A stretch of 64,000 bases of DNA, taken from assembly GCF_900166965.1 (NCBI RefSeq), contig NZ_FUZI01000005.1:116271-180270 (forward strand), in the 5' to 3' direction. Positions 48,009 through 59,123 of the stretch are shown one piece after another (positions within the stretch are counted from its first letter, which is position 1; the number at the start of each line of letters is the position of its first letter). This DNA comes from Photobacterium piscicola. GTDB lineage: Bacteria; Pseudomonadota; Gammaproteobacteria; Enterobacterales; Vibrionaceae. Made by a program: the position numbers and the translations under genes. A model generated the notes under the pieces. It saw nothing but the letters and a program-made list of their open reading frames with translations. It was not told where the DNA came from and did no database searches.

Positions 48009-48157
48009 CCGTCATCCCGGAAATTGAGGTACGAAATTATCCGGGATCTACTCACAATGAGCTTGAGCCTAACAGATACCAAAAATAATATTAACTCTAC
48101 GGCGTATGAATAGTAGATTCCCTATCTCGTTCGTAACCTCACTGTAGGGAATGACGG
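48009..48157. repeat. Palindromic repeat element after mutT (MITE-like)
   Basis: The ends CCGTCATCCC and GGGAATGACGG are near-inverted repeats about 149 bp apart. Within them are two sub-hairpins, ATCCCGG...CCGGGAT (48014-48057) and ATTCCCT...AGGGAAT (about 48117-48152). It has the form of the CGTCATTCCC-type palindromic repeats common between genes in vibrios. No transposase is seen. Confidence 0.7.
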
Positions 48158-48187
48158 TAGGTTTCTTACACTAAAAATTACAGCCAT

Positions 48188-48219
48188 AAAAAAAGGTCGC
48201 TCAAAAGCGACCTTTTTTA
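48188..48219. terminator. Terminator secA / mutT
   Basis: AAAAAGGTCGCT and AGCGACCTTTTT flank a CAAA loop, T-rich on both strands. On the minus strand it follows secA. Confidence 0.92.
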
Positions 48220-48238
48220 TTACAGCTTAACGGCGATC

Positions 48239-50974
48239 TTAGTCGATCTTACCGTGACACTGCTTGTATTTCTTACCAGAACCACATGGACAAGGCTCAT
48301 TACGGCCGACTTTACGCTCTTCGCGTTCAAACGTACCTTGATGGCCATCGTCTTCTGCTTGAGATGATTCATCAACAATCTGATTGTCAGCATTTTGATG
48401 TTGGAATTGTTGACGACGCGCTAGCATTTCTGCCATTTGACGACGTTCTTCTTCCATGCGATCAACTTCTTCCTGCTGCTGTACTCGTACCTTACTTAGG
48501 ATAGAAACAACATCACTCTTTAAGTTATCAAGCATCTCTTCAAACAGTTCAAACGACTCACGCTTGTACTCTTGCTTAGGGTTCTTTTGTGCATAACCAC
48601 GTAGGTGAATACCTTGACGAAGATGATCCATCGCCGCTAGGTGTTCTTTCCATAACGTATCGAGGTTTTGCAGCATAACCGTTTTCTCAAAGTTACGTAG
48701 CACTTCAGCGCCAACAACTTGTTCTTTTTCACGGTATAGCTCAAATGCTTTTTCGATGATACGTTCACGCAACGCTTCTTCATAAAGCTTATCTTCAGTG
48801 TCTAACCAATGTTTGATTGGTAGCTCTAAATCAAAGTCTTCTTTTAGACGCGCTTCTAGACCGTCGATATCCCACATTTCTTCTAGCGATTGCTGCGGAA
48901 TGTAGTTATCAATGATGGCATTCAACACGTCTTCACGGTTGTGCTCAATCATTTCGCTGATATCGTTCGCATTCATCAACTCATCACGTAGTTCATACAC
49001 TACCTGACGCTGATCGTTAGCCACATCATCAAATTCAAGTAATTGCTTACGAATATCGAAGTTACGACCTTCAACTTTACGTTGCGCGTTTTCGATAGCT
49101 TTTGATACCCATGGGTGCTCAATCGCTTCGCCTTCTTCCATACCCAGCTTCTTCATCATGCCTGAAACACGATCAGAAGCGAAGATACGCATTAGGCCAT
49201 CTTCCATTGAAAGATAGAAACGAGAAGAACCTGCATCACCCTGACGACCAGCACGACCACGTAACTGATTATCGATACGGCGTGATTCATGACGCTCAGT
49301 ACCAAGAATGTGTAAACCACCCGATGCTAATACGGCATCATGTTTGATTTGCCAATCAGCACGAATTTTAGCAATTTGCTCAGCCGTTGGATCAGTTAGC
49401 TTCTCAACATCTGATTTCCATGAACCACCCAACATGATATCGGTACCACGACCGGCCATGTTAGTTGCGATAGTTACCGCACTTGGCGCACCCGCTTCAG
49501 CGATGATGTCTGCTTCTTTTTCGTGGAATTTCGCATTCAATACGTTGTGCTTGATACCGGCTTTTTTCAGTGCGTTTGATAATAGCTCTGATTTTTCAAT
49601 CGACACAGTACCGACAAGACATGGCTGACCGTTTTTAACACGCTCGGTAATATCTTCACTGATCGCGGCAAATTTTTCAGCTTCAGTCATGTAGACTAAA
49701 TCGCCGTTATCAATACGTGCCATTGGACGGTTAGTCGGTAACACTACTGTATCTAGATTATAAATAGACTGGAATTCAAACGCTTCAGTATCCGCTGTAC
49801 CTGTCATACCAGATAATTTTTCGTATAAACGGAAATAGTTCTGGAAGGTAATCGATGCCAAGGTTTGGTTTTCGTTTTGAATCTTAACGCCTTCTTTCGC
49901 TTCAACAGCTTGGTGAAGACCTTCAGACCAACGACGACCTGGCATAGTACGGCCAGTATGCTCATCGACAATGACAACTTCATCGTCTTGCACAATATAA
50001 TCGACGTCTTTTTCAAACAACACGTGTGCACGTAAACCGGCATTAACGTGGTGTAGTAAACTAATATTAGCCGGAGAATATAGGGTATCGTTCTCTGCCA
50101 TAATATCGTTGGTAATCAACAATTCTTCAATGAATTCTTGACCCGTTTCGGTAAAGTGCGCTTGCTTTGATTTTTCATCAACGGTGTAGTGACCTTCACC
50201 ACGGTAATCGGCGCTGTCTTCTTTATCTTGACGTACCAATAACGGGATTAGCTTGTTCACTTTGATGTACATTTCTGAGCTATCTTCAGCTGGACCTGAG
50301 ATAATCAGCGGTGTACGCGCTTCATCGATTAGGATGGAGTCAACTTCATCGACAACCGCGAAGAAGCGTTCACGTTGAACACGATCTTCAGGGCGGAATG
50401 CCATGTTGTCACGTAGGTAATCAAAACCAAATTCATTGTTAGTACCGTAAAGTACATCGGCGGCGTAAGCTTCTTTTTTCGCTTGCGGTGACATATTTGG
50501 TACGTTAACGCCAACAGTCATGCCGAGGAATTCAAATAATTCACGGTTAGTTTCGGCATCACGCGCGGCTAGGTAGTCGTTCACTGTTACGATGTGAACA
50601 CCTTTACCGGTAAGTGCGTTAAGGTATGACGGCAATGTTGCAGTAAGAGTTTTACCCTCACCAGTACGCATTTCAGCAATTTTGCAGTCATTTAGAACCA
50701 TGCCACCCAGTAGCTGGACGTCAAAGTGACGCATGCCATAGACACGGCTTGATGCTTCGCGAACAGTCGCAAAGGCTTCTGGTAGTAGTTGATCTAGCGT
50801 TTCGCCTTGATCTAAACGCTCACGAAATTCAGCTGTTTTTGCTTGCAGCTCATGATCTTGTAGGCTTTCAAACTGAGGTTCTAGCTTATTGATTTGATCA
50901 ACAATTTTGCGCATACGACGCAGAGTGCGGTCGTTACGGCTACCGATAACTTTAGTCAGTAGTTTTGATAACAT
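48239..50974 (-). CDS. secA: Preprotein translocase ATPase SecA
   Basis: Motor of the Sec pathway. It has 911 residues (E. coli 901). Walker [14 protein letters not shown], the DEAD-type [24 protein letters not shown], preprotein cross-linking region, [10 protein letters not shown] and [11 protein letters not shown] are present. A C-terminal zinc-binding tail [14 protein letters not shown] binds SecB and membranes. No secM gene precedes it; the upstream region is shared with divergent dciA. Confidence 0.98.
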   Translation of the reverse strand: MLSKLLTKVIGSRNDRTLRRMRKIVDQINKLEPQFESLQDHELQAKTAEFRERLDQGETLDQLLPEAFATVREASSRVYGMRHFDVQLLGGMVLNDCKIAEMRTGEGKTLTATLPSYLNALTGKGVHIVTVNDYLAARDAETNRELFEFLGMTVGVNVPNMSPQAKKEAYAADVLYGTNNEFGFDYLRDNMAFRPEDRVQRERFFAVVDEVDSILIDEARTPLIISGPAEDSSEMYIKVNKLIPLLVRQDKEDSADYRGEGHYTVDEKSKQAHFTETGQEFIEELLITNDIMAENDTLYSPANISLLHHVNAGLRAHVLFEKDVDYIVQDDEVVIVDEHTGRTMPGRRWSEGLHQAVEAKEGVKIQNENQTLASITFQNYFRLYEKLSGMTGTADTEAFEFQSIYNLDTVVLPTNRPMARIDNGDLVYMTEAEKFAAISEDITERVKNGQPCLVGTVSIEKSELLSNALKKAGIKHNVLNAKFHEKEADIIAEAGAPSAVTIATNMAGRGTDIMLGGSWKSDVEKLTDPTAEQIAKIRADWQIKHDAVLASGGLHILGTERHESRRIDNQLRGRAGRQGDAGSSRFYLSMEDGLMRIFASDRVSGMMKKLGMEEGEAIEHPWVSKAIENAQRKVEGRNFDIRKQLLEFDDVANDQRQVVYELRDELMNANDISEMIEHNREDVLNAIIDNYIPQQSLEEMWDIDGLEARLKEDFDLELPIKHWLDTEDKLYEEALRERIIEKAFELYREKEQVVGAEVLRNFEKTVMLQNLDTLWKEHLAAMDHLRQGIHLRGYAQKNPKQEYKRESFELFEEMLDNLKSDVVSILSKVRVQQQEEVDRMEEERRQMAEMLARRQQFQHQNADNQIVDESSQAEDDGHQGTFEREERKVGRNEPCPCGSGKKYKQCHGKID

Positions 50975-51038
50975 GGTGATGCCGTTTTCTCTTTGTTATA
51001 TCAGCGTTTCTATTGCTGAATCGCTTAATTCGGGTTTC

Positions 51039-51078
51039 ATTCCTTGGGGGACCTAAGCCATCCCTATCCCACAGGAAT
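51039..51078 (-). other. Possible leader hairpin upstream of secA
   Basis: On the minus strand ATTCCTGTGGGA and TCCCCCAAGGAAT can pair (about six plus three pairs with a mismatch) 65-105 nt before the secA ATG. If it lies in the mRNA leader it could control SecA translation. A second AT-rich stem (CATATCA/TGATATG, about 51262-51298) lies farther up. The 448-bp gap 50975-51422 contains no gene I can support. Confidence 0.3.
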
Positions 51079-51422
51079 CGTCACAACGGTGACTAAGAGG
51101 TTAATCCTAAAACGTGTAATATTGATATTGTGTCGCGATAGTCGCTTTTCAAGGGCTAACATTACTATCCTAGCAAAAAGCATCACGCTCAATGCTAAAC
51201 TAATACAATTTATTGCCGCTTCAGTACAAAAAATCCAATGCTTGCTGTTGCCAGGCAGACATATCATTCAACATATACTAACCTATATGCCTGATATGAT
51301 AAGTCATATTAGTGTCATCGCCTATGATAAAAGCCACAGCAAATGTTTTTATCTTTGAAAAATTAAGATCATATCCGCAAAAGTGACATTTTTATTCTGT
51401 TGCATATTCAGGAACTAAAATC

Positions 51423-51881
51423 ATGAGAGATCATCGTCCACAAACCGCAGCACATCTACTTGATAGTGATGGTCTAACATCGATTCAACAACGGGCGGCG
51501 GCGTTAAGTAAACTTGATAGCGCAGTTAAAGCCCATCTCAATTGTGCCGAACATTGCCGCGTCAGTAATTACCGCCAAGGGGTACTGATCATTGAAACCG
51601 CATCTGCGGCGTGGTCAATGCGACTCAATTATGAACGTTACCAATTAATAACCAAATTACGTGAAAAACTATTACCTAAATTGCAAGATATTGAAGTAAA
51701 AGTAAATCCAACCCTTGCAGCAGTCGCTATTCGTAAGCAAGAAAAAATTCCCGATATTATTCAAAAGCCAATCAGTGATGTGGCTGCACAACATTTATTA
51801 GCCACCGCTGAAAATGCGCCGAATAAAGTCAAAGCTTGCCTTGAACGGTTAGCGAAGTTGGCGAAAAAGAAAACCAGCTAA
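51423..51881 (+). CDS. dciA: DciA-family replicative helicase loader/facilitator (DUF721)
   Basis: 152 residues. DciA helps load the replicative helicase DnaB in bacteria that lack the phage-derived DnaC or DnaI, including vibrios. The N-terminal KH-like DUF721 domain shows SIQQRAAALSKLDSAVKAHL, HCRVSNYRQGVLIIETASAAW and MRLNYERYQLITKLREKL, the family pattern. The C-terminal part is short, lysine-rich and probably disordered. Ribosome site AGGA precedes the ATG. It is divergent from secA and convergent with lpxC. Confidence 0.88.
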   Translation: MRDHRPQTAAHLLDSDGLTSIQQRAAALSKLDSAVKAHLNCAEHCRVSNYRQGVLIIETASAAWSMRLNYERYQLITKLREKLLPKLQDIEVKVNPTLAAVAIRKQEKIPDIIQKPISDVAAQHLLATAENAPNKVKACLERLAKLAKKKTS

Positions 51882-51892
51882 ATCACAGATAC

Positions 51893-51925
51893 AAAAACGC
51901 CGAACAAATATGCTCGGCGTTTTTT
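51893..51925. terminator. Bidirectional terminator dciA / lpxC
   Basis: ACGCCGA and TCGGCGT form a stem (extended by one interrupted pair) followed by TTTTTT on the plus strand and preceded by AAAAA, so it can also serve lpxC on the minus strand. Confidence 0.88.
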
Positions 51926-51946
51926 AATACAAGGTAATTGCGTGAT

Positions 51947-52864
51947 TTACGCCAATACCATACCCGGTTGAGCAAAAGTGACTGGCACTTCACGCTCATC
52001 TTCAAAGGTTGACCACTCATAGGCTTCTTGATCAGCCAATACTGCGCGCAGTAGTTGGTTGTTCAGCGCATGACCTGATTTATAAGCGCGCATTTCACCA
52101 ATGATATTGTGACCACACATGTAAAGGTCACCAATGGCATCCAATACTTTGTGAGTGACAAGTTCATTGTCAAAACGCAAACCGTCATCGTTCAGGATAC
52201 GGTAGTCATCCAGTACAATTGCGTTATCAAAGCTACCACCAAGACACAAGTTTTGTGACTGAAGGTATTCGATATCGCGCATGAAACCGAAAGTACGTGC
52301 ACGGCTAATCTTTTTAACAAAAGACTGGCTTGAAAAATCTAACACTAGACGCTGCTGATCTGAATCAATCGCAGGGTGGTTAAAGTCGATAGCAAAATCG
52401 AGACGGAAACCGTTATAAGGTACGAGTTCCGCCCACTTGTCGCCATCTTCAATGCGAACAGGCTTTTTAATACGTAAAAAACGCTTGGGCGAATTTAGCG
52501 TATCAATACCTGCTGATTGAAGCAGGTAAATAAATGGGCTTGCGCTACCATCCATAATAGGAATTTCAGGTGCATCAACTTCGATAATCACATTATCGAT
52601 ACCCATACCGGCTAGTGCAGCATTCAAGTGCTCAACAGTTGAAATGCGCACGCCTTGTTCATTCACAAGAGCGGTACATAACATGGTATCGCGCACTGAG
52701 TCTGCATTTGCAGGGAAATCCACAGGTGGATTAAGGTCAGTACGGCGATAAATCACGCCAGTATTTGCGGCTGCAGGACGCAGGATAAGCGTCACTTTAC
52801 GTCCAGAGTGGAGGCCCACACCAGTCGTCTGCACAATGCTTTTAAGTGTACGTTGTCTGATCAT
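51947..52864 (-). CDS. lpxC: UDP-3-O-acyl-N-acetylglucosamine deacetylase LpxC
   Basis: First committed, zinc-dependent step of lipid A synthesis. It has 305 residues, as in E. coli. Zinc ligands: [17 protein letters not shown] (His), and [12 protein letters not shown] (His, Asp). MDGSASPF and [11 protein letters not shown] are also typical. The C-terminus ends in PGMVLA, not the E. coli tail used by FtsH, although hydrophobic residues are kept. It follows ftsZ after 225 bp. Confidence 0.97.
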   Translation of the reverse strand: MIRQRTLKSIVQTTGVGLHSGRKVTLILRPAAANTGVIYRRTDLNPPVDFPANADSVRDTMLCTALVNEQGVRISTVEHLNAALAGMGIDNVIIEVDAPEIPIMDGSASPFIYLLQSAGIDTLNSPKRFLRIKKPVRIEDGDKWAELVPYNGFRLDFAIDFNHPAIDSDQQRLVLDFSSQSFVKKISRARTFGFMRDIEYLQSQNLCLGGSFDNAIVLDDYRILNDDGLRFDNELVTHKVLDAIGDLYMCGHNIIGEMRAYKSGHALNNQLLRAVLADQEAYEWSTFEDEREVPVTFAQPGMVLA

Positions 52865-53005
52865 CTGCTTTATATCTCAACGGTTAAACAAACTTTTGCT
52901 TGCAAACTTATTAGGTGAATAGAAACTATTCTCAACACCGAATTGGTGAATTGAACACTTATCATACCATAACCTAAAAAATATCCAAAATAATTCACTG
53001 CGGAT

Positions 53006-53041
53006 ACAAAAGAGCATCTTTTGTGGTGAAACAAAAGATGC
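53006..53041 (-). terminator. Terminator after ftsZ
   Basis: On the minus strand GCATCTTTTG and CAAAAGATGC pair and are followed by TCTTTTGT. It lies about 50 bp after ftsZ, so lpxC likely has its own promoter in the rest of the gap 52865-53089. Confidence 0.78.
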
Positions 53042-53089
53042 AACTCTTACTCAGCTAAATTAGCCGCCACAATCAATATGTTGGCTATT

Positions 53090-54220
53090 TTAGTCCGCTT
53101 GCTTACGCAAGAATGCAGGGATATCTAAGTAATCATGATCCGCACCCTGAGTTTTAGCTTGTTGAGTTTCAACAGGCTTCTCTTCAGCGATTGCAGCAGG
53201 TTTTTCCTGTGCAACAGCAGGGGCTGGTTTTGATGACGTTACTAATGTGATATCAGGCTTACACTCTTTACCAATGCCTGTTGCCACTACGGTTACACGT
53301 AGCTCATCAGTCATATCTGGGTCAAGTGATGTACCGATAACCACAGTTGCGTTATCAGAAGCGAATGCTTTAACTGTGTTACCCACAGTTTCGAATTCGT
53401 CTAGACGCATGTCCATACCAGCAGTAATGTTAACTAAAACACCACGTGCGCCAGCAAGATCGATATCTTCTAGTAATGGGCTAGAAATTGCCATTTCAGC
53501 AGCTTCTTCAGCACGGTCATCACCAGCAGCAACACCACTACCCATCATTGCATGACCCATTTCCGACATTACGGTACGTACGTCCGCAAAGTCGACGTTG
53601 ATCATGCCAGGGCGAGTGATTAGCTCAGCAATACCTTGAACCGCATTCTTAAGTACGTCGTTTGCTTTCGCAAAGGCATCAAGTAATGTGATACCACGAC
53701 CAAGTACTTTAAGTAGCTTTTCGTTAGGAATAGTAATTAATGAATCAACATGCTTAGAAAGCTCATCAATACCTTGCTCTGCAAATGCCATACGCTTCTT
53801 ACCTTCGAAGCTAAATGGTTTAGTCACAACAGCAACAGTAAGAATACCAAGCTCTTTCGCTACTTCAGCAATGATTGGTGCAGCACCAGTACCGGTACCA
53901 CCACCCATGCCCGCTGCAATGAAGATCATGTCAGAGCCTTCAAGCTCTTTCTTGATTGCTTCACGATCTTCTAGCGCTGAATCACGGCCCACTTGTGGGT
54001 TTGCACCAGCACCCAAACCTTTAGTGATATCACCACCGATTTGAATAACAGTACTTACGCTTGTTTTACGAAGAGCTTGTGCATCAGTGTTAACACTAAT
54101 GAACTGCACGCCTTCAATAGACTCACGTACCATGTGATCGACTGCATTACCGCCGCCGCCGCCAACGCCAATGACCTTAATTACAGCTTCATCAGACATT
54201 TCCATCATCGGTTCAAACAT
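53090..54220 (-). CDS. ftsZ: Cell division protein FtsZ
   Basis: Tubulin-like GTPase that forms the division ring. It has 376 residues (E. coli 383). GTP-binding [11 protein letters not shown] and the tubulin signature [14 protein letters not shown] are seen, with synergy region [15 protein letters not shown]. The conserved C-terminal peptide [14 protein letters not shown] that binds FtsA and ZipA is intact. The linker between is rich in Ala, Lys and Glu. ftsA is 32 bp upstream. Confidence 0.98.
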   Translation of the reverse strand: MFEPMMEMSDEAVIKVIGVGGGGGNAVDHMVRESIEGVQFISVNTDAQALRKTSVSTVIQIGGDITKGLGAGANPQVGRDSALEDREAIKKELEGSDMIFIAAGMGGGTGTGAAPIIAEVAKELGILTVAVVTKPFSFEGKKRMAFAEQGIDELSKHVDSLITIPNEKLLKVLGRGITLLDAFAKANDVLKNAVQGIAELITRPGMINVDFADVRTVMSEMGHAMMGSGVAAGDDRAEEAAEMAISSPLLEDIDLAGARGVLVNITAGMDMRLDEFETVGNTVKAFASDNATVVIGTSLDPDMTDELRVTVVATGIGKECKPDITLVTSSKPAPAVAQEKPAAIAEEKPVETQQAKTQGADHDYLDIPAFLRKQAD

Positions 54221-54252
54221 TTGTTCTCTCCGTTATCCTGTTCGCATCAGGT

Positions 54253-55509
54253 TTAAAAATTCTTTTCGAACCAACCACTGATTCGTGAAAATAGCCCAGT
54301 TACCGAGCGTTTCGGTTCTTGTGCATTTTCATCAAATGATTGACTATCCTTTCCGTAGTGCAGTAATCCTACTGCAGTAGCATAGGGTGGAGCCTGAACA
54401 TAGTCAGTCAATCCACTCAGATCAAGAGGCTGACCAATACGTACTTGATTGCGGAAAACCCGCTCAGCACATTCAGTTAAACCTTCCATTTGCGCAGCGC
54501 CCCCGGTAAGGACGATGCCCGCTGCTAGGTGGTGTTTAACACCAGCCTCTCGCAATTGATCTTGTACGGTTAGTAATTTTTGATTTACTAACCCTAGCAA
54601 TTCACTATATCGAGGCTCTATTACTTCTGCTAGTGTTTGACTTTGCAAGCTTCTAGATGGACGACCACCAACACTCGGTACATCAACCTTAGCATCTTTG
54701 CTCACCAATTCACTCAGTGCACAACCGTATTTCACTTTAATATCTTCAGCGTCACCCGGCGGTGTACCAAACGCATAAGCAATATCACTAGTCACAACAT
54801 TACCAGCATAGGGAATCACTTCCGCATGACGTAATGCGCCACCAGACCAAATGGCAAGATCCATTGTACCGCCGCCGATATCGACCACGCATACGCCGAG
54901 CTCACGCTCATCTGGGGTCAGTACAGCATGGCTTGCTGCTAATCCTGAGAAAATCAGATGATCAACAGTTAAACCACAACGCTCTACTGCTTTAACGATG
55001 TTGCGTGCCATGTCGTTATGACAAGTGATCAAATGAACACTTGCTTCCATACGAACACCTGATAAACCAACTGGGTTTTTAATGCCCTCTTGGTAATCAA
55101 TCGCAAATTCCTGAGGAATTACATGCAACGTACGTTGCTCATCGCTTATTTTTACTGATTTCGCCGTATGAATAACATTATCGACGTCATCTTGAGTCAC
55201 TTCTTTATCAGAAATAGGCACCATGCCTTTTTCTGTTTGGCAACTAATATGTTTACCTGATAGCGATAAACACACGGAACCAATTTGGCAATCAGCCATG
55301 AGTTCAGCCTGATCAACAGCACGCTGAACTGACTTTACTACTGACTCGAGGTCATTAACCCCACCTTTATCCATTCCGCGTGATGGGCTGCTACCCACAC
55401 CAATGACATTAACATTGCCATCAGGTAGGACCTCCCCAACCAAAGCGCAAACTTTGGAAGTGCCGATATCAAGACCAACTATGAGTTTTTTATCTGCAGC
55501 CTTAGTCAT
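54253..55509 (-). CDS. ftsA: Cell division protein FtsA
   Basis: Actin-like membrane anchor for the Z ring. It has 418 residues (E. coli 420). VGLDIGTSKVCALVG (phosphate-1), VVDIGGGTMDLAIW (phosphate-2) and the C-terminal amphipathic helix GLFSRISGWFEKNF for membrane binding are visible. It is 12 bp after ftsQ. Confidence 0.98.
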   Translation of the reverse strand: MTKAADKKLIVGLDIGTSKVCALVGEVLPDGNVNVIGVGSSPSRGMDKGGVNDLESVVKSVQRAVDQAELMADCQIGSVCLSLSGKHISCQTEKGMVPISDKEVTQDDVDNVIHTAKSVKISDEQRTLHVIPQEFAIDYQEGIKNPVGLSGVRMEASVHLITCHNDMARNIVKAVERCGLTVDHLIFSGLAASHAVLTPDERELGVCVVDIGGGTMDLAIWSGGALRHAEVIPYAGNVVTSDIAYAFGTPPGDAEDIKVKYGCALSELVSKDAKVDVPSVGGRPSRSLQSQTLAEVIEPRYSELLGLVNQKLLTVQDQLREAGVKHHLAAGIVLTGGAAQMEGLTECAERVFRNQVRIGQPLDLSGLTDYVQAPPYATAVGLLHYGKDSQSFDENAQEPKRSVTGLFSRISGWFEKNF

Positions 55510-55521
55510 CAGTGCACGCTC

Positions 55522-56349
55522 TTATTTTTTATCCGGCGCATGTTTATCATACTCCGGCATTGTTTTCCAACCCACAGCTGCGCCAGTATCATAACGCAAA
55601 TCTACATAATCAATCGGCTTACCCTGCTTTAATAACTCAGGATAAATCTCGATAAAACGTTTTATACGTTGCATTCGAGCGTCATGCCCCAATTCAAGTC
55701 TAATGCCGTTTGTTAATACCACGCGCCAAGCACGACGTTCATTAAATGATAATGACGCAATCCCAAAACCCGCTTTTTTCAGTACCGGACGCATTTCACG
55801 CAATCCAGCTAAAACTTCTTCGCTACTGCCTTTTGGGCCAATCAGGTTGGTTAACCCTAATCCTGCCACTTGCAATGCTGGTGCTTTAAAAACAGCCCCT
55901 GCACGATTAACTAAATAGGTTCCGTTCCATTCAGCGACAGGTTGATTTTCAACCAAAAACACTTTAATGGTATTCGGCCATTGTTTACGTACAGCAGCTT
56001 GAGCAACCCAAGGCAATGCCTCGACGGATGCTTGAATACTATTTACATCTTGGGTCATAAAACTACCCAGATGATGAAGATGTAAAATTGACTGTCTGAC
56101 ATCATCTTTAGTCAGATAATGTAGCTGCCCTTGAATGACTAAATTTGACAAGGGTAATCGGTTTGCATCTGTCATCCAGTCTTTGGTAGCACTGACAAGC
56201 CAAACCGTAAAACCAATGACAAAGAGAAAAAACGCTAATCCGCCCCAACGCTTCAAACCACGAGGAGAGGATGATATATGCTCTTTATTTACGACTTGTT
56301 CAGTCATCGCGTGTCTATTTACCTTACCATTTAAGCCAAACCATTCCAT
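55522..56349 (-). CDS. ftsQ: Cell division protein FtsQ
   Basis: Single-pass division protein that scaffolds FtsB and FtsL. A cytoplasmic tail is followed by one membrane segment (about residues 37-55), the POTRA domain (LPLSNLVIQGQLHYLTKDDV...) and a beta domain with VRKQWPNTIKVFLVENQPVAEWN and ISYVDLRYD-type sequence (here IDYVDLRYDTGAAVGW). The length is 275 residues from 56349. An alternative ATG at 56307 (261 residues) is possible. Neither has a clear ribosome site. ddlB, which lies between murC and ftsQ in E. coli, is absent. Confidence 0.93.
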   Translation of the reverse strand: MEWFGLNGKVNRHAMTEQVVNKEHISSSPRGLKRWGGLAFFLFVIGFTVWLVSATKDWMTDANRLPLSNLVIQGQLHYLTKDDVRQSILHLHHLGSFMTQDVNSIQASVEALPWVAQAAVRKQWPNTIKVFLVENQPVAEWNGTYLVNRAGAVFKAPALQVAGLGLTNLIGPKGSSEEVLAGLREMRPVLKKAGFGIASLSFNERRAWRVVLTNGIRLELGHDARMQRIKRFIEIYPELLKQGKPIDYVDLRYDTGAAVGWKTMPEYDKHAPDKK

Positions 56350-56492
56350 AAAGGTATTTTATGATGGTGCGCTCAGTCAGGTATAACGAGCAAAGTTAAA
56401 CGATTATACCGAGCAACTCGACCCACTCCAACACTCATAAGGCGTTTTCCGAGCATAACCTGACAATAAATTTATCTATTTGTCGAGAAATC

Positions 56493-56545
56493 GCAAAAAA
56501 TAGCGATCACTGGCACTGGAATTACCCTTTTACAGCCAGTGATCG
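56493..56545 (-). terminator. Intrinsic terminator between murC and ftsQ
   Basis: On the minus strand CGATCACTGGC and GCCAGTGATCG form an 11-bp stem around a 20-nt loop, followed by CTATTTTTTG. It lies about 36 nt after murC, so the upstream mur/ftsW transcripts may partly end here and ftsQAZ use their own promoters in the gap 56350-56492. Confidence 0.78.
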
Positions 56546-56580
56546 GTGTTTATGCTCTCGATCAAAGCAAAAAATACCAA

Positions 56581-58044
56581 TTAAGCATCTTGACGCATAG
56601 CTGGAATATTCAGCTGTAATTCAGCCAATTGGCGGGCTATTTTGCCAACATCACCCGCGCCTTGTGTCAGAACCAAATCATCATTTTGGATAATATTGGC
56701 TAATACTGCAGGCAAATGCTCTGCTTGTGGCACAAAGATAGGATCAATTTTCGCGCGTGAACGGATTGTACGACACAACGAACGACTATCAGCACCAGCA
56801 ATCGGGGTTTCACCCGCAGCATACACATCCAGCATCACTAGCACATCGACTTGCTCTAATACATTAGCAAAATCATCGTATAAATCACGGGTACGACTGT
56901 AGCGGTGGGGCTGAAATATCATCACTAAACGCTTATCAGGCCAACCTGCACGTGCAGCTTGAATAGTAACATCCACTTCGCTTGGGTGATGACCATAATC
57001 ATCCACCAGCATCACGTTACCATTACCCGTTTCAAACTCACCTAAGTGATCAAAACGACGCCCTGTGCCTTCAAATTCAACTAAAGCGCGCATGATAGCA
57101 TCATCACTGACACCTTCTTCAGTTGCCACTGCAATTGCAGCCGTTGCATTCAATGCGTTGTGTTTACCTGGAATATTAAGCGTAATATTCAATGCCGGCT
57201 TATCATTACGCAATACCGTAAAATGACCCTGTTGGCCCGTTTGAGTATAGTTAACTAAGCGCACATCGGCATCTTCAGCAAAACCATAAGTCAACATTGG
57301 ACGACCAACACGTGGTAATAATTCACGTACCACTGGATCATCAATACACATTACCGCTAAACCATAAAATGGCAGGTTATGGAGGAAATCAATGAAGGTT
57401 TGTTTTAACACTTCAAAGTCGCCACCATAAGTATCCATATGATCAGCTTCAATGTTAGTGACTACACACACCATTGGTTGTAAGTGTAAAAATGACGCAT
57501 CGCTTTCATCAGCTTCAGCGATTAAATACCGACTACAACCTAAACGCGCATTAGTACCAGCACTTTTAACTAAACCGCCGTTAACAAACGTTGGATCAAG
57601 ACCCGCTTCAGAATAAATCTGTGTCGTCAGTGCGGTGGTGGTGGTTTTACCATGCGTTCCCGCAATCGCAATACCATGACGGTAACGCATTAACTCAGCC
57701 AACATTTCAGCACGGCGCACAACAGGAATACGTAACTCTGTTGCGGCTAATAATTCTGGATTTTGTTTGTTGATAGCTGTTGATGCCACAACCACACTGG
57801 CGCCAGTGACATTTTCAGGCGCATGACCAAAAAAGATTTCCGCGCCTTTTGCTGTAAGACGATTTGTTACCGCATTGGGTGCGATATCAGAACCACTAAT
57901 ACGGTAACCTTCGTTAACCAATACTTCTGCGATGCCGCTCATGCCAGCACCACCAATACCAACAAAGTGAATTCGTTCGACTCGGCGCATCTCAGGCACC
58001 ATAGTTCGAATCTTTGCTAATTGCTGGTTATCCAGTTTACTCAT
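56581..58044 (-). CDS. murC: UDP-N-acetylmuramate--L-alanine ligase
   Basis: Adds L-Ala to UDP-MurNAc. It has 487 residues from the ATG at 58044. The N-terminal Rossmann part has [17 protein letters not shown], the ATP loop is [11 protein letters not shown], and family sequence [16 protein letters not shown] and [10 protein letters not shown] is visible. AGGA lies 8 nt upstream. A GTG at 58047 is less likely. It is 14 bp after murG. Confidence 0.97.
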   Translation of the reverse strand: MSKLDNQQLAKIRTMVPEMRRVERIHFVGIGGAGMSGIAEVLVNEGYRISGSDIAPNAVTNRLTAKGAEIFFGHAPENVTGASVVVASTAINKQNPELLAATELRIPVVRRAEMLAELMRYRHGIAIAGTHGKTTTTALTTQIYSEAGLDPTFVNGGLVKSAGTNARLGCSRYLIAEADESDASFLHLQPMVCVVTNIEADHMDTYGGDFEVLKQTFIDFLHNLPFYGLAVMCIDDPVVRELLPRVGRPMLTYGFAEDADVRLVNYTQTGQQGHFTVLRNDKPALNITLNIPGKHNALNATAAIAVATEEGVSDDAIMRALVEFEGTGRRFDHLGEFETGNGNVMLVDDYGHHPSEVDVTIQAARAGWPDKRLVMIFQPHRYSRTRDLYDDFANVLEQVDVLVMLDVYAAGETPIAGADSRSLCRTIRSRAKIDPIFVPQAEHLPAVLANIIQNDDLVLTQGAGDVGKIARQLAELQLNIPAMRQDA

Positions 58045-58058
58045 CACTTTGTTCCTGT

Positions 58059-59123
58059 TTAATTCTTTGCTAGTGATTTAATCACATCGGCAACACGTTG
58101 GTCTGCGTCAATGATAGCAGCATTACGCGCCGCACAAGCCATGTGCTCAAGCGCAATACGATTTAATAAATTAATTTGTTGGGCTAAGCCATCAACCGTC
58201 AATTGCGGTTGTTCAATCATTTTAGCGGCACCACATGCGACTAAATGTTCGGCATTTAAAGCTTGTTGGCGATCTTTGTGCATAAACGGAATAAAAATAG
58301 CGCCAACACCCGCTGCCGATAATTCTGATACCGTTAGCGCACCAGAGCGGCAAACAACCAAATCAGCCCAGCCATAAGCAGCGGCAACATCGTCAATAAA
58401 TTCAGTCACTTTATGGGGTGTTTGACAATGCTTCACATAAGCTTCTTGTGTCGATTGCTGACTGCCTTTACCCGCTTGATGCCAAATGGTGACGTTATCC
58501 CCTAGAATCCCTGCTACTTCTGGCATGGTCTGGTTTAAAATACGTGCCCCTTGACTGCCGCCCATCACCAATACACGAATTGGCCCAGTGCGTTCAGCAA
58601 AGCGTTGTTTAGGTGCAGGCAATAATGTTACATCTTCACGAACCGGATTACCGACCACTTGCTTATCTTTGAAAGCACCGGGAAAAGCTTGCAGCACTTT
58701 GCTGGCAATTTTAGCCAACCACTGATTGGTTAGCCCAGCTACGGCATTTTGCTCATGCAATACCACCGGAATACCCAGTGACCATGCAGCAACACCACCA
58801 GGTCCACTGACATACCCCCCCATACCAAGCACTACATCCGGTTGCCATGCTTTGATATATTTACGCGCTTGAATAATCGCTTTAATAATTTTAAATGGCG
58901 CACCTAATAACGATACAATACCGCTACCACGTAATCCTTTTACTTTAATAAAATCGATATCAATACCGTGTTTAGGCACTAAATCCGCTTCCATACGATC
59001 GGCGGTACCCAACCAGCGAATTTCCCATCCTTGTTGCTGCAATCGACGTGCAACTGCTAGCCCAGGAAAGACGTGACCGCCAGTACCACCCGCCATCACC
59101 AATAAACGTTTATTCTTTGTCAT
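58059..59123 (-). CDS. murG: UDP-GlcNAc--undecaprenyl-PP-MurNAc-pentapeptide transferase MurG
   Basis: Makes lipid II at the inner face of the membrane. It has 354 residues (E. coli 355). GT28 motifs: [54 protein letters not shown] and [11 protein letters not shown]. The ATG overlaps the ftsW end by 14 nt. Confidence 0.97.
   Translation of the reverse strand: MTKNKRLLVMAGGTGGHVFPGLAVARRLQQQGWEIRWLGTADRMEADLVPKHGIDIDFIKVKGLRGSGIVSLLGAPFKIIKAIIQARKYIKAWQPDVVLGMGGYVSGPGGVAAWSLGIPVVLHEQNAVAGLTNQWLAKIASKVLQAFPGAFKDKQVVGNPVREDVTLLPAPKQRFAERTGPIRVLVMGGSQGARILNQTMPEVAGILGDNVTIWHQAGKGSQQSTQEAYVKHCQTPHKVTEFIDDVAAAYGWADLVVCRSGALTVSELSAAGVGAIFIPFMHKDRQQALNAEHLVACGAAKMIEQPQLTVDGLAQQINLLNRIALEHMACAARNAAIIDADQRVADVIKSLAKN

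Noticed and set aside
51044..51358. 104-codon open frame upstream of dciA, and a 67-codon one on the other strand (51064-51267), considered as possible SecM-like leaders
   Set aside because: Neither has a ribosome site, signal peptide pattern or arrest motif; both are AT-rich intergenic frames.
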